This document shows, piece after piece, positions 48,601 to 61,490 of a stretch of 64,000 nt of DNA; within the stretch, counting starts at the first letter, position 1; each line of letters begins with the position of its first letter. The notes under the pieces are model-generated. The model had not been told where the DNA came from. It did not search any database and was given only the letters and a program-made list of their open reading frames with translations. The position numbers and the translations under genes were made by a program. The stretch comes from Hydractinia symbiolongicarpus (Eukaryota > Cnidaria > Hydrozoa > Anthoathecata > Hydractiniidae), in assembly GCF_029227915.1 (NCBI RefSeq), contig NC_079882.1, positions 5,456,001 through 5,520,000 of the forward strand. Direction: 5' to 3'.

Positions 48601-51600
48601 AATTACTTAAAAAGATACCAGCGCGTTTAATTTAAGAAACATACGAGAAGCATTGTTCACAACCATTAATTGCTTTTCGTTTATGAACTTTTAAAATGGG
48701 TTCCTAAAAAACATTTCTGTCACCGCTTTACGTTTATAAACTTTTAAAATGCGATCTAAAAAAACATTTCTATCGTCGCTTTTCGCTTATAAACTTTTAT
48801 AATGCGATCTAAAAAACACTTTTTATCGACGCTTTTTGTTTTTAAACTTTTAAATTGCGACTTAAAAAAGCATTTCTATCGCCGCTTTTCGTTTATAAAC
48901 TTTTAAAATGCAATCTAAAAAAACGCTTAATTGCTGCAAAGAGTTCACGCAAATAGATTGCTAAAATTAATCTTGCAACCTATTGTGATTAAACAATCGA
49001 TCACGTGGGGTCATTGTTTATTAGCATGGCATTTATTTTCGTAAAAGAACAAAAGCTATCGCAATGTCATTGTTCTGTGTAACTATTCATGCAAGTTTCG
49101 TGTCCACGGTAGATTACATTCAGACTGTACTGTACCTGTTATGGTACCCTTCTCCTCGCACTGAGTTACTTTTCTAACATGTCATTTCTATCCAACCACC
49201 CTCTTCTTTTTTTCAAGTAGACACCCAAATTAAAAATAAATGTTTAACTTAAAGAGTAAATGCATCTGCTCATATATACTTTGTATTTTTTTATTTTTGC
49301 AACATATTTAATTTTAGTGGGAAATTTTTCAAAGTTTCATTACCATCGTCACTTGCACAAGACCAAGCAATAAGTGTAACTGTTGAAGCTGTGTTTAGCC
49401 ATGCACTTACACCTTTCCCAGAAAAAATTGGACAGTCAGATAAGCAGTTAGTGTTATTCAAGTGTAATACAGTCCTTTATTCACCATATGAAGTCAAGGA
49501 ACAAAAAACCACAGTAAAGCTCCCATCTTCGACAATTGAAAGTTATACTCGTCTAAAGCCATCTAGCTCTAGTGATAACACCATTACCTATGGACCTTAC
49601 AAGGATTCTAAGCCATTCCGAACACACCTGATGAAAATCCATTTTGAGAACAACTCACCCTTTCTTACTGTCAATGAGATGACCAGATGGATCGAGCTTT
49701 CACATTGGGGTAATATTGCAGTTGAAGAGACGTATCATGTTTCACATGAAGGAGCAAAACTAAAGGTGTGTAGAATTGCCTAATGTGTGGTAGATAGGCA
49801 GGCTACCAAAATTTGAGGATAACAATTGTTTCGTTACCCCATTGCTACCCTAACTTTTACAAAGCGTGAATGATTTGTCGTTAGCAAAAGGTATTAATAT
49901 TTCATGAATAAATTTTACGATTTACTTAACAGTGATTTTTTACACAAATAATAGAAGATTCTCATCAAAGGACTACATTTGTGTTAATAATAGTAATTGA
50001 GATAATTTAACATGACGAAAATACTGTACCCTAAAGACGAGTTTGCTACTATACCTTTGTCATAATGGAGAATCCAACATTTATGTAATATAAGTAAAGA
50101 ATTTTTTGAATACGTATTTATTTACATTCAGTATTTTCAGTAATTGTTACCCTATTTGAAGATCGTCCCCTATTACTCTGGTGATGAAACAAGGAAAACG
50201 AAAAAATTGTTCATGGTTACCCATTGAAAAATTTTGTTGAAAGAAGTTCCATTTCCTTTGAATAATAACATTTTAGGACCTGGGGTGTGAAAGATCTTAA
50301 ATGATTTATTGGATGTAGAACCTTTTATTTCATTATGTACTCCTTTTTCTTTAGGGTCATTTTTCGAGATATGATTACCAGCGAACACCCACCCACGCTG
50401 CTATAAAGTCATTCAAAACTGTTCTACCTGCAGCTGCAAAAGATGTCTACTATCGTGATGAGATTGGCAATATTTCAACCAGCAACATGCTTACACAAGA
50501 TGATGCTGTCGAACTCGAACTGCGACCAAGATTTCCTTTGTTTGGTGGTTGGCAAACAAGATACTACATGGGATATAATGTTCCTGCCTATCAGTACTTG
50601 TACAGCAAGGGTGAAAAGTACATTTTGAAAATGAGATTAGTTGATCATGTTTTTGATGATTTTGTGATAGACAACCTCAAGGTGAAAATTGTTTTGCCAG
50701 AAGGTGCAAGCAACATCAAATTAAAGCTACCCTACCACGTTACTGAGGGCAAAAGAGAAGTCCACAAGACCTATTTGGATACTGCAGGACGTCCAGTTGT
50801 CGTGTTGAACAAAGAAAATGTTGTTGAAAGTCATATTCAAGACTTCGAGGTTGCTTACTGTTTTATTATTTTTATTGTTGTTGTTGTGCCCGTGAAATTT
50901 TTGGCCGTGTTCGTAATAAGTTAAAATATTAATTTTTTTTTTTCGTTAAGGTTCATTACACATTCCAGAAGATTCAGTTATTACAAGAACCCATGTTGTG
51001 CGTTGCAGCCTTCTATATTCTCTTCATAACTGTCATTTTTATCGTTCGATTAGATTTTTCCATTACTAAGGTATGTAAAGATCAACTTTTGTTTCTTTAT
51101 ATCATTTTTTGTTGTTACCCTCAAATTTATTACTGGCAATCAACTTTAGGATGCTGCTAAAGAGTCTCGTATGAAGATTGCTAGCTTTGTAGAAGAGTTA
51201 TTGGGCGCTTGTGATCGTCGCACAGGCTTGTACGCCACAATGGACGCAGCTATTGATAAATTTAAGCAGGCTCGTGATCAGACAGCTTTTGCCGCCGCAC
51301 AGAAGAAATCTGCACATGACTACAACACCGTCACTCACACCATCAATGACTTGTGTTCGTCTTTGATCAAAGAAGATTCCGAAGCAGGAGAAAAGGTACT
51401 TTATTTTCGTCTTCGCTGAACTCTCCAACCCGGAAATTCAATATAATGTGAACGATTGCTTTGCACAGAGTTGTTCCACCAACAGCGTGTTTGTATGAGG
51501 TTATTTAACTAACGTCATGCATGGGTATGTGTGATCGGAATTTAATTTTTTGGGCTACATGGCACTTGTTAGTGTTTTGTCTAATTTGTATATTTAACGC

Positions 51601-51932
51601 CCGATAACTGCGAATTTCCCGAACAATAATTTTATTTTTTTGTCAAGAAACTTCCATTCGTAGGGTCAGTAGAATGAACATCAGGGTTACTCTTTTAGTA
51701 AACTGAATTTTTTATTTGATTTTAATCTGCATTTTTATGTTTTTTTTAGTTGGCAGAGTTACAGAAGAAAGAACACGAGCGCAAAGTTATACTGGACCAG
51801 CTTGTCACGTTAGCTACAAAAGTGGTTGCTGGTAAACTTGGGCGTCAACAATACATGGAGAGCGAGGAAACGGCTCAAAACAAGCGAGAAAAGTTGGGAG
51901 AAGAAATCGATGCTTTGTTAGCGTCTCTGTAA
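45636..51932 (+). CDS. RPN1: ribophorin I, oligosaccharyltransferase subunit
   Basis: Subunit of the ER-membrane oligosaccharyltransferase that N-glycosylates nascent proteins; 596 residues against about 607 in human. Exons: 45636-45875, 48079-48137, 49318-49765, 50355-50849, 50951-51070, 51150-51395, 51750-51932; all phases agree (597 codons). The signal peptide lies in the first 30 residues, with a second ATG at 45657. The lumenal domain holds [30 protein letters not shown]-type [44 protein letters not shown] and LVDHVFDD. The membrane helix is in exon 5 ([19 protein letters not shown] then RLDFSITK), followed by a cytosolic helical tail in exons 6-7. The 59-base exon 2 is the most diverged part but its frame and position fit. 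Exon 4 uses a weak donor (GAG|GTTGCT). Introns 1 and 2 hold transposons. Confidence 0.97.
45876..48078 (+). other. RPN1 intron 1
   Basis: Intron of 2203 bases, phase 0. Contains the hAT-like element at 47431-47752 and a (ttg)n-rich patch near 47385-47415. No other gene seen. Confidence 0.85.
47431..47752. mobile_element. 322-bp hAT-like MITE in RPN1 intron 1
   Basis: The ends cagggttccca and tggaaccctg are inverted. The interior is built from aaatccta-type words. The CAGGGTTCCCA end is of a type common in hAT-derived MITEs of animals. No clear target duplication. Confidence 0.65.
48298..49132. mobile_element. mariner-like non-autonomous element, copy 2, in RPN1 intron 2
   Basis: 835 bp. The ends cagtacagtccgaatgtaat and their reverse complement match over about 27 bases with one mismatch, with TA outside both ends (48296-48297 and 49133-49134). 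The first 11 bases match copy 1 at 42101, but the inner ends differ. It carries a shorter form of the same tandem unit. Confidence 0.85.
48676..48925. repeat. ~50-bp tandem array (5 copies) in mariner-like copy 2
   Basis: Five diverged copies of the unit ttataaacttttaaaatgcg, atctaaaaaaacatttctat, cgccgcttttcg, homologous to the array at 42661. Confidence 0.88.
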
Positions 51933-54886
51933 GCTTTTACCGCAACTGAATAGACTCAATTTGAAATTTTTTAGAATTCTTTTCACAAATTTAGATGTCA
52001 TTTTTTGAGTGAAGAAGAATTACCTATATTTACTTTCCGTTCCGATCTACGTGCAAGCGAATAATAAGTTAGAGCTTGAAACCGAAAAGGTGTTGGTTTA
52101 TAACTAATTTTTGTATGCTTTTTTCAGATGGTTAGTAATACATAGACATTCTTTAAGTTGATGTTTTCTCTCACTATGCCGCTTTACGATAAGTGTTTAA
52201 GCCGCATCTGTGCTCACCTAAACTCATCTTCTGGCACAGATTGAAAATAATAATCCCGCATGCGAAATAAGTGTAATTTTTATCGATTCTACCGTATCTT
52301 CGTTCTCGGGGCATAAGTAGCATCTTACAACATGTCCAAAATTTATTTGTGCGTTTTTACGCATCATACTTCTGTGACATTTGTAAAAACTTAATGAATT
52401 TATCTCGTTCTAAATTATACCAAATTTCGATGTTTTGGAAAAATAATTCCACCTCCAGTAAACCCGCCCTTGGTTGAAACGCTAATCTCGCTGCAGGAAT
52501 ATTTGAGTAAATCAGTAGACGATCATCGTTGTTGACAACTACAATGATGCTGATTTTCGCGAGCAGATATTTTTGCGGACGTTTGTGAAAAAGGTGTTAG
52601 TGAAAAATGAATACCTTAAAAAGTAATTAAAATTGGCACATCGTCTGAAATTGAAAATGCAACTTTCCAGCGTGCAGATAGCTTAGAGGGGAGTTATCAA
52701 GGGGAGAACGGACTTATTCAGGGGCGCATTTTCCTAGTTGAGAGCTTTTGGAGTCCATTATTCATGCGGAATTGGGTAAATTATTCATGCAGAATTAGGT
52801 GGAAGATACCTAAACTATTTCGTGAGAAATATACGTGGAAGAGAAATTTTTCAGGAGAAATTCTCTTGTCCCCTTAATCAAGACAGTGCAATAAATATAA
52901 TTAACAATTTAAATCATCAAGTACTGAATTTTTAAAATTGTGTTGGAATACGTACAGTCTGAAAATACATATTCACGTGTGTGTTTGTAATTTACCTCGA
53001 CCCTAGGACTTGTTAGTCTTTTTATATTTACATTTGACCTCCTTTAAATTTTCATATCGTCCTGATGATGGCAATAAAAAGACGAAAAATTCTTTGAAAG
53101 AGGCTGCAAAAAATGTTAATAACTCAGATGTCAAAATTTTTGACAATCGAGTCCAAATTTCAGGGGTGGTTTTTTGAAGAAGTCAGCAATTTAGTTCTAA
53201 CATTTCTAACCAACAAACAAATGAAGTTACACATTTTTGATTCCGTTATTGCTTATTCTTTCAGAAAAATAGTTCACTCAACCCCTCTTAAAAACCCTGC
53301 ATATTTCCGATAGGAAAAAATTTAGACAACAAATTTTTCGGTGGTGAAAAATTGCCTATTTTAACTTTATATGGTTTTCTGTAATATTATGGCGTCGGCC
53401 AATGCGTCATAAAAGCTCTTAAAAATATTTTCGTAACCCAAATCTCCAAACAAAGGTATCTCCATATAAATTAGCAATTTTAACCATGCTAACTTCAAAA
53501 ATAAATTTTACCAAAAACTGAGGGGTTACCAGCCCTGCAAAAATAGAACATTGATGTGTTTCGTGTTTTATTGTGTTAAGTGCTTTCTGAACTCTTTCTT
53601 TGTAACACATAATTTAATTTTTTTATTTCATGCATATGAACACAATATAAATATTAACTGACACAATTTGCACAACGTTAAAAAACTAAGAAGAACTAGG
53701 TAAATACTTGGTTATCGAGGCGTATCAAGAACTTTCGTAAAATACTTGATTATCGAGTCGTATCGAGAACTTTCGATGAATTTATATTCTTTATTCTAAT
53801 ATTCTGTTATTGTTTTTGCAGTTAGTATTATTTTCATGTATTTCGACTAAACAGCACAAATAAGTCAACAAGTAACATAATTATAAGTAAAATGAGCTAT
53901 CGCAAAGAGCGTATCGTGTATTATCGATATTCTGTTAAGAGGAACATTTAAAATAGTCGCCTGTTAACGCCTGACGCGTTATTTCCGATTCATCAATTAA
54001 AAAGCAGATATCACAAAAGTTGGCATTATCGCAATCTTCTTCGCTTGTTTCTCAGTTATCAACTTTTCCATTCTCGCATTTCATACATTTACAAATATTT
54101 GTGCATGAGACCGCTTTTCAATCATTGCACGTTTTTGACATTTACTTTTACATCCTTAGCTGATTCATTCCTTCCGCATATCTATAGCACAATCCGTAAC
54201 CATCCAATCTATAGAAACTTTACTTTGGTCAAGTTTTAGTTTTTAGTCACGATTTCTTAAATAGGGTCTATTGATACTAAAAGACACGGACATTTTTAAA
54301 TATAAACCTGTAAGCTGGCGCGTTTTTTATGTTTTTGTAGCGCACGGAATGCCGGTAGTAGTATTTCTCGAGCTTCGTTACAACGTTTTTGCACTTTTTC
54401 GTATAATGAGCATACGAACTCTTCAACTGTTAAAGCATCAAAATATTCGCTATTGTTCATGTCTAGTAGATTATACTATGACAACATGCAAAACGAGAAG
54501 TCTATTGTGAAAAAAGGTTGATATCAAGCATCAAGTAGGGATACTGAACTATTTAAGCTTGATGCAACACTCAATTGGAAATCGTCGTTGAGTAATTAAA
54601 ATTTATGATAAAGTAGAGAAAAGAAGGGACAAAGTTATTCTTATACACTCCCTCAATACCTTTTCTGTGAATAATCAAATGATTTTTAGCTCCCACGAGT
54701 TAAACGAATATAAGTTCGATCGAATACATCTAATTTGAGTGCGCGAATTTAAAATAAGCGAATTTAGATCTTCTAAAAATAAGCACTACGCGAGTTTGTC
54801 CAGTGAAAAGCATTTAGATATATTTTATGTTGTCTGTGTTTCTTTATTTGACTAACTGGAATAAAATAAACAGACACCCTGGCACA
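51933..54886. other. gap after RPN1, no gene recognised
   Basis: The start should hold the RPN1 3' untranslated region; an AATAAA lies at about 52886. A 45-base direct duplication with atacttg.ttatcgag.cgtatc wording lies at 53700-53780. The short open frames at 53113-54510 have no family features. Confidence 0.45.
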
Positions 54887-55132
54887 ATGCATTTCCAGCT
54901 CCTCCTATCACAGCTGTTCTTCCAGAGTGTGGCCTTAACGGCTCAGAGGCCACAAGAATCTGAAGAAGAGGTTGAAAAGCTCTCTGAGATAAACCAAGTT
55001 ACTTCATGCGGCAATGATGTGAGCAACAAATATCAATACTCCTCTTACTGGCTTTGTATGAAAGAAATGATATCCAAGCTGATAAACGATAACCTAATTG
55101 GAGAATATCAGGTGGAATGCTTTATCTTTTAA
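54887..55132 (+). CDS. possible small secreted protein or first exon of one
   Basis: ATG 54887 opens 81 codons. A hydrophobic start MHFQLLLSQLFFQSVALTA looks like a signal peptide, followed by an acidic stretch (ESEEEVEKLSE) and three cysteines. A good donor (TATCAG|GTGGAA at 55111/55112) near the end suggests the exon may really splice onward, and an acceptor-like site (aaataaacag) sits just before the ATG. An in-frame ATG also lies at 54827. Not recognised. No partner exon was found, so it may be chance. Confidence 0.3.
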   Translation: MHFQLLLSQLFFQSVALTAQRPQESEEEVEKLSEINQVTSCGNDVSNKYQYSSYWLCMKEMISKLINDNLIGEYQVECFIF

Positions 55133-55604
55133 AAGCGTACCTTGAAGCAAAAAAGACATACCTAATTTTGCGCTAAATTAAGAAGAAACTGTAGACAGAA
55201 AGGTATACATAGTATACCTCTAAAATCATTTAATTAATCTAATTTGTATGAAATCCAAACAAAATACCTTCTTTGAGGCCATATTGCGCTCGTTAGTAAA
55301 TTTGTTTTGTGTTTGATTGGAGTGAATTGCACGCGAAAAACTGGAAAAAAGCATTATAAATTTTTTCCTGATATATTTTAAAAAAAGAGAGTAATTTTTT
55401 TTCTTTACAAATACAGGAAATATATCCGTATTTGATTATAATTGTTATAACCACTTTCGATCATAGTAGTCGCTTGTTGACAAAATATCTTTGTTATTTT
55501 GCATTTCTCTCAACTAAATAGGCTTTTTCTATACGCAAAAATTTTTTTAGTATGACAATGTTACTATAGTTTGACTTCAAATTAATGAAGCCATTGCAAT
55601 ATAT

Positions 55605-55838
55605 TTAAAAAATACTCAACATCGGTGCCGTTTCTCGGTTGACGGACCAGATATTATATATTTCAGGGGACATAAATGGACGGCTCGGTTTGTATACCAA
55701 AAAGCCGCCGGTGCTATCATAATATAATTTCGTATAAGCCTTTAAAAAAATATTGCCTTCTTGCACTGTAAGGTTCAAGTCAGTGACACTAAAGTTCTTT
55801 AACCACGTATACAAAGCAGACATGATCTGAGCAGTAAA
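55605..55838 (-). other. unassigned exon-like frame
   Basis: After an acceptor (tttttactgctcag) a frame of about 77 codons runs to a stop: MSALYTWLKNFSVTDLNL and onward to SVNRETAPMLSIF. Its composition is protein-like rather than low-complexity. I do not recognise it. Confidence 0.25.
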
Positions 55839-56188
55839 AAGTTCAACCTTGCTTTGATAAGCCCCCTCACTAAACTTTTTGCTAACTTAACGTTTCTCGG
55901 ATGCATGATCACGTGCGTGTAAAAAAAAACGACTACACCCTCGACTCATTCCACCAAAACATGAAAGAAACAAGAGGAGTGTTTTTGATGACATGGTGTT
56001 TTTTAATTCATCCAGGACAGTTACATGTTGTTTCTATTTAGCAGCTCTTAATCTTGATTTTACTGCAGATCTTTTTTGTCTCCACAATGTGTTTCTTATT
56101 TATCACATTTTCTGTTATATCTTTGGTAAATGTTTTGAAGTTTTGGTATTCAACATCTGAGATTTTTTGATGAAATGATGATACCTTA

Positions 56189-56381
56189 ACCACGTAGTTT
56201 CGCCGAAAATGAAAACAGCAATCGTTCTGTATCATTGAAGATGTATCCCTGCAGAAGTACTTTGATAAAACTGTTTATGGCTTCGTCAAGTGGTTTAAGT
56301 AAAGCTGAAATGTCAGCATGAACAAAAGCAGAATATGCAGCGTGAGTTTCAGTACAGGCAATTTCCGACAACTTTTGCGCT
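56189..56381 (-). other. unassigned exon-like frame
   Basis: An acceptor (actttattag) opens a helical-looking frame, QKLSEIACTETHAAYSAF then SALLKPLDEAINSFIK, with a possible donor (ATCAAA|GTACTT) soon after. The spacing of hydrophobic residues recalls the start of cyclase-associated protein, but too weakly to claim. No partner exon was found. Confidence 0.2.
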
Positions 56382-59300
56382 AATAAAGTTAATTTTTATT
56401 TTGATTGCTTCCAACAACACGCCGTCGATGGATATATGTTGTTACTTGTATTGGTGAATCTCTAAAAACATGTTTTTGAAGTGAACGATAAGAAAGTAAA
56501 AAAGTGATATTTTTGTCAAAACTGTGGGTTTTGTACTTAAGTAAAATTTAAGATTGTAATTAGCTTCTTGACCCGCGGTCTATATGGGAGGTATAATTTC
56601 TAATCTAACTCATCGCGTTTCGTATCTAACTTCTTACGTGATAAAAAAGCATACTTTATTAGAACATTCTGAGTTCTGTCCTTATCTGTTCTTTTATGTT
56701 AAGTACCTCCCTTAAAAAATTACCTGCGTAACAGAAAATGTTTTCTTTAAAACTGCTCGAAAGAATTTCTTGGCGGCTATACAATGACCCTCTATTGTCA
56801 GTAGTGTTTGGAAGGTTACAAAGAAAACTAAGTCATAGTTCACACTTTCTTTTCTGTGTTGCACGGCAGCGATGACCGGTATGCTAAACTTTATACAATA
56901 TTTCTAATGACTTTTTTCTTCGCGCAAACACCAAAGAACAACATTAATATCAAAACAAGTATTTCAACCCATTATCCACGATGGTTGCTAATACAATTTC
57001 CGAACAGAGTTGATATTAAAATTACGAACTAACATTTTCTATGTCTTCATGTAGTATACAGAATACCAAACTGTAGCAGAGAGATAACTGATTAGTCACT
57101 TTTTCTAATTTGCAGATCGAAAATGATTATAAAAGTTTGAAGTTTGAAACTTCGTTTTCTCTGCTTTTGTCTTGAACTTTTTTGCTTTGTTCTTTTCTTC
57201 TTAGCTATTTTCTTCTTCTGGCTGTTTTTTTGTATTCTTTTACTACCGGTATATTTTCATAGTTACTGAATTGAAAAATGGACAAAAAATGAAAATTGCA
57301 AAAAAAAGAAAAGTCGGCAAGATATTGTTGTTTGTTTGTTATCTTATCCATTGTGGGTAATAAAAGACAAAAATGTCAGACTTCATAATGACAATTTAAG
57401 GAGTTTTTCCGCAAATGTTAAATACAGCGCAATGTAGAAATTCTTTTCTTAGAAAATTTGTCGCTTTCGCTCAACTGTCTGGAAACTTCGACGCTAGGAC
57501 GAGAAATATCACACAAGAATTAGTTTTTTTAGTTTATTTGTTGTCATTGAACAAAATTCTTTCTGTGTTGCCATGACCTTGATTCTAACGATTAGTTAGA
57601 CGTGTAAATGAGCCGGTAAGTCTTTTGCGCAAACAAACCCAAATTCCGTAAATGATCGAATAATTGCCCTGAGTGTTTCTTGAAAAAGATTTTACCCTCG
57701 AACGTTTTTTTGGAAGAGGTGTTTATTCTAAGGAGGCGCTTTAAAAGGCTATGTTGGGTACTTTTCTGAAATTAGGTTGTTATTCAAGAAAACTACGCAC
57801 AAACACTTTTCGCAGGATAATTTTATTGAAAAATTGTACAATATTGAGAAATATAAGCAGTTACTAACTACAGTTTTTATTGGTTTTGAGTTTTTTGTTT
57901 ATATCCTTAAATTAAGCGCCCATGGGCCTCACGCTCCTTAATTTTAGATATACTCCAAGTTTTTACTTTAGAATAAGATACTATTTTTAGAAGTGGGCGT
58001 TTACACACTTTTGTTTTTATAAGAATATCAAAATTCAACCAGGCTAATGATTCTGATCATTATTTTTATTTCTCTATTGTTCTAAACAATAGACCTATTG
58101 TTTTCAAACCCCAGCCTGTTGTTCTTATAAATCATGTTCTTATAAAACAAAAAGCGTATAGTAATTGTTGTACGGCAGGTGGTGCATGTAAAAAGATTGT
58201 AACTTGACGTTAAGCACTGATGGAAGAGCTCCACAATTTACAATTTAAAAATTAGATGGATAGGATGGAACTCTAAAAACTGTGAACTTGCCCAATTTTC
58301 TACCAATTATCAGATTCTGGTTTTTCAGTTTTGTAAGATAAAGATGAAAATTAAAGACACAAATTTCTTCTTACCCCGTTTAAAATAGAAAGTGACTGCG
58401 CTTTATTTGTAAACTTGTGGTTGATTATCAGGAATTCTTCATTTAAAGATGGCAATTTACCGTAGGGATGCTCCTTATTACGGGTTGTCTTGAGCAACAT
58501 CACAAAAATGGAAAACCATCTTTTGCATTTTCGTTTGTTTTCGTTCGTACGCCTATTAAAAAATGGTGTTTAGCCTACTGTAGATAAACCACTTCTTATC
58601 AGCACTAATAAAAAGATAAGTTTGATAAGTTATGTCAAAAATATATTGGTTTCAGATAAAATTTAAATTGTGCAAAGGTACACAAACTAAGACAAAAGAC
58701 GAAAACAATTTCCCAAAATGACAAACTTCTGTTGACCAAGAATGTGTATGTTTGAGCTTTTAATCAATATTATTCTTAACTGGGTTTACATTACGTAGGT
58801 AAATTATGAAGGACTTAACATGGACAACCAAAAACATTTATAAAAATAAAAATAAAAACGAGAGACATACATTTCTTAAAATGCCTTCATGGTTTTATTT
58901 GGAGAAAATCCCGGGGCGCATATGTAATTTTTAAAAATTGGAGCGAGAAACTCATTTCATTGAAGTACGTTTTAAGTATTGACTGCCTCAACAAACTACA
59001 ATAAAAACTATGTTACTATAAATAAGTTGACTAAAAACAGAAAAATAATACAAATATTTCAATTTTAATATTTCGCAGTATCATTTTATAAAACTCGATT
59101 TTAAAATAGCAGGTTTGTTAATGATAAGGAATATTTATACATTAAAGAAATGCAAACCTTCAGCTTCTATTTTTCAAGAAGGCACCCGAGATAAACCGTT
59201 TAACATCTCAGCCGCAACTCAACTGATGAACACCATGAAAAACTTGGCTAGAATACATGTTGCTATCACTTTTCTCCTCAATATTTCGCCAATTTTCGCA

Positions 59301-60023
59301 TATGATAAAGACGAACTTTTAGGACTTTCGCATTTCCTCATCATATCTCTTACCATAAACAAGTTAGTCAAGGCAAATAGCTTTGCGTCGATAGTTAGTT
59401 TTGTGATCAAATATTGTTTATTGACGTCAATATATCAAATGACTAAACTAAACCTGTTTTTCAAGAGAACCTTTTTTTCATAAAAACATTTTCTCTTTAG
59501 TAAGATTTTTTTATTTGTGAAAAAACAAAAAAAATTGTAACTAACAATAAATATTTTAGATATTTTCATCAGATGGATAAAACTAGCTGAAATAAATAGG
59601 TATTTAGTTTCCATTGACTATTTGCCTCTTTTCTCAATTGCGCATTTTCTAAAATCAATCACTACACCTCAAATTGGGTCAATTATTAAATTAACTTTCT
59701 CAACCTCTTATCCATTCCCTGAACACTTCCTTCTGCACCCATCAATCTTTTTTTGTGCTGATTGATAGCTGTTTTGTTGGAAGTAATTGTCTTGAAATTC
59801 AAAATATCGTGAAGGTATCGATATTTTGTGAGGATGCATCATAAAAATCATGATTAAAAGTGGCAGGGTAGTGTTTACTATTCCAGTACACAGTCAAATT
59901 TTGTTAAGCAACCAGTCAGGAACAAAAGGCCGTCAACCCGAAACAACCTTTGATTTGACTCCAAAATGGCATGGCCAAAAAGCGTTTATATACGAATTTC
60001 AGCGTTTTTCAGAGCAAAATGTA

Positions 60024-60310
60024 TATACATAGGTGAATATATGTCACAGCACATCCGTATTTCATTCTCAACAGAGAATGTTTCACCCCGATCAGACCTC
60101 TGATCATGACGGGCGAGTATAATGCGTGTAAGTCATATTATAGAAGAACTACTTTGTTCATCACTAACATACTGCCTGGCAGTAACCGGGATTCGATCCG
60201 TGGTCCCCAGAATTGGGAGCCGCAGACGAACCCACTACGCTACGTGCGGCTATATGTTAGTGATGAACTCAGATAGTTTATCCGGATGGTGTGTATACAT
60301 AGGTGAATAT
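60024..60310 (-). mobile_element. tRNA-derived SINE with 17-bp target duplications
   Basis: The 253-bp body (60041-60293) is flanked by the direct repeat tatacataggtgaatat at 60024-60040 and 60294-60310. On the minus strand it holds an A-box-like tagcgtagtggg and a B-box-like ggatcgaatccc. The tRNA-like core is bracketed by inverted gttcatcactaacata (about 60157 and 60253). This is the pattern of a retroposed SINE, though the inverted repeat is unusual. Confidence 0.7.
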
Positions 60311-61490
60311 TAATCTTTAGCTGACACTTGGAAATATTAAAAATATTTTTTTATGCCAATACAAAAATAAGTCTCTATGATAAAATATGAATCAAGGTTC
60401 AATATTTTAAAGAAGCTTTTTACGTACCAAATTTTGCCTATTTTTATTTGAATATAAGTTGTAGTAAATAATTTAAATACATAACACATTTAAGCTAAAT
60501 TCAATTTTTGAAGATTTTGCTATGCATGTTTTTTTATAAACAACACAAAACTTTGAATAAGGATGTTTCTAAAGTTTGTCTCCAGGCTCCATAGTTGCGG
60601 GCTTGTTGCCTATCCACTGAGGAGGGGAACATTTATCTGTTAGCACATCTATCAGGGTAGTACGCAAATTGACGTTAAACATTAGGTTAAATGACGTTTT
60701 AGAACAAATTGTTTCTTGTAAACTATGGTTGACTTTTTTTAAGAACCTACTCTAGGCGCGCTGGTGCTCACCAGTGAGCCTCATGTTTCTTATAAAATGA
60801 TTCTTTTAAAAAAAACGTGTGTAACTTTCACCATTATTCCAATTTATGATCAAAAAGTATTGGAAAGATCTTAGTAGTTAAAAATTACCCAAATAAGCTG
60901 CTTGACGTCCGAGATAATTAGTTGTTTTGTTGTTGTTCATTTCAGCACTTATCTTCTTTATCACTACTACTATCCTCGCATGAAGATAAGAAATCTTTAA
61001 TCTGTCGCAAACACGTCAATCAATGTTATCTAAAGTTGAACACAAACAACGAACTCCTTGAGAAATGAAAACATAATGGAATGCTTATCCAGAGCAAAGT
61101 ATCCTAGACGAGAATTATCTGAGTGGGGTAGACAACAATTTTTGAAGAGGAATTGTCCTCAGTGGTAGTTATCCAGAGTTGATTAATATTAAAACACAAG
61201 TTATGAAGGGAATAAAACTTTTATATGAAACCAGTGAAAAAACCTAGTACTTCATGTTTCTTAATTAGATTTTTTTGTGTTTTCCGTACTGAAAGTTTCT
61301 TATTGGGTTTCTAATTTTTACTGTTAAGACACGGATCTTTAATTTTGCGGTTCGATTCGATTTCAAATTAATTGAATTTCCGCGCCCGAAGGCGTAGGAA
61401 ATTCTTTAAAACCGTCGTTTTTTCTTTTGGAGCATTTTTTGAGAAAAAATCGACCCTGGGATTTCACGTTCCTCTGATTTTTTGTTACCT
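60311..61490. other. gap, nothing recognised
   Basis: AT-rich. A loosely repeated aattatcc / gaattgtcc wording at 61085-61185 resembles the patch at 62346-62460. Confidence 0.4.

Larger units (their letters stand above)
55133..60023. other. AT-rich gap; a few exon-like fragments only
   Basis: Nearly 5 kb without a gene I can support. Two minus-strand fragments (55605-55838 and 56189-56381) are listed separately. A 122-codon open frame at 59115-59483 contains a hydrophobic segment (HVAITFLLNISPIFA) but no recognisable domain or splice context. Confidence 0.4.

Noticed and set aside
56189-56381. Exon of cyclase-associated protein
   Set aside because: Similarity is only a loose hydrophobic pattern and neighbouring exons expected for that family are absent.
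59115-59483. 122-codon membrane-protein gene
   Set aside because: No recognisable domain, weak start context, and AT-rich hydrophobic frames are common by chance here.
60168-60250. Functional tRNA gene on the minus strand
   Set aside because: A- and B-box-like motifs are present but the acceptor and T stems do not pair; it fits a SINE better.
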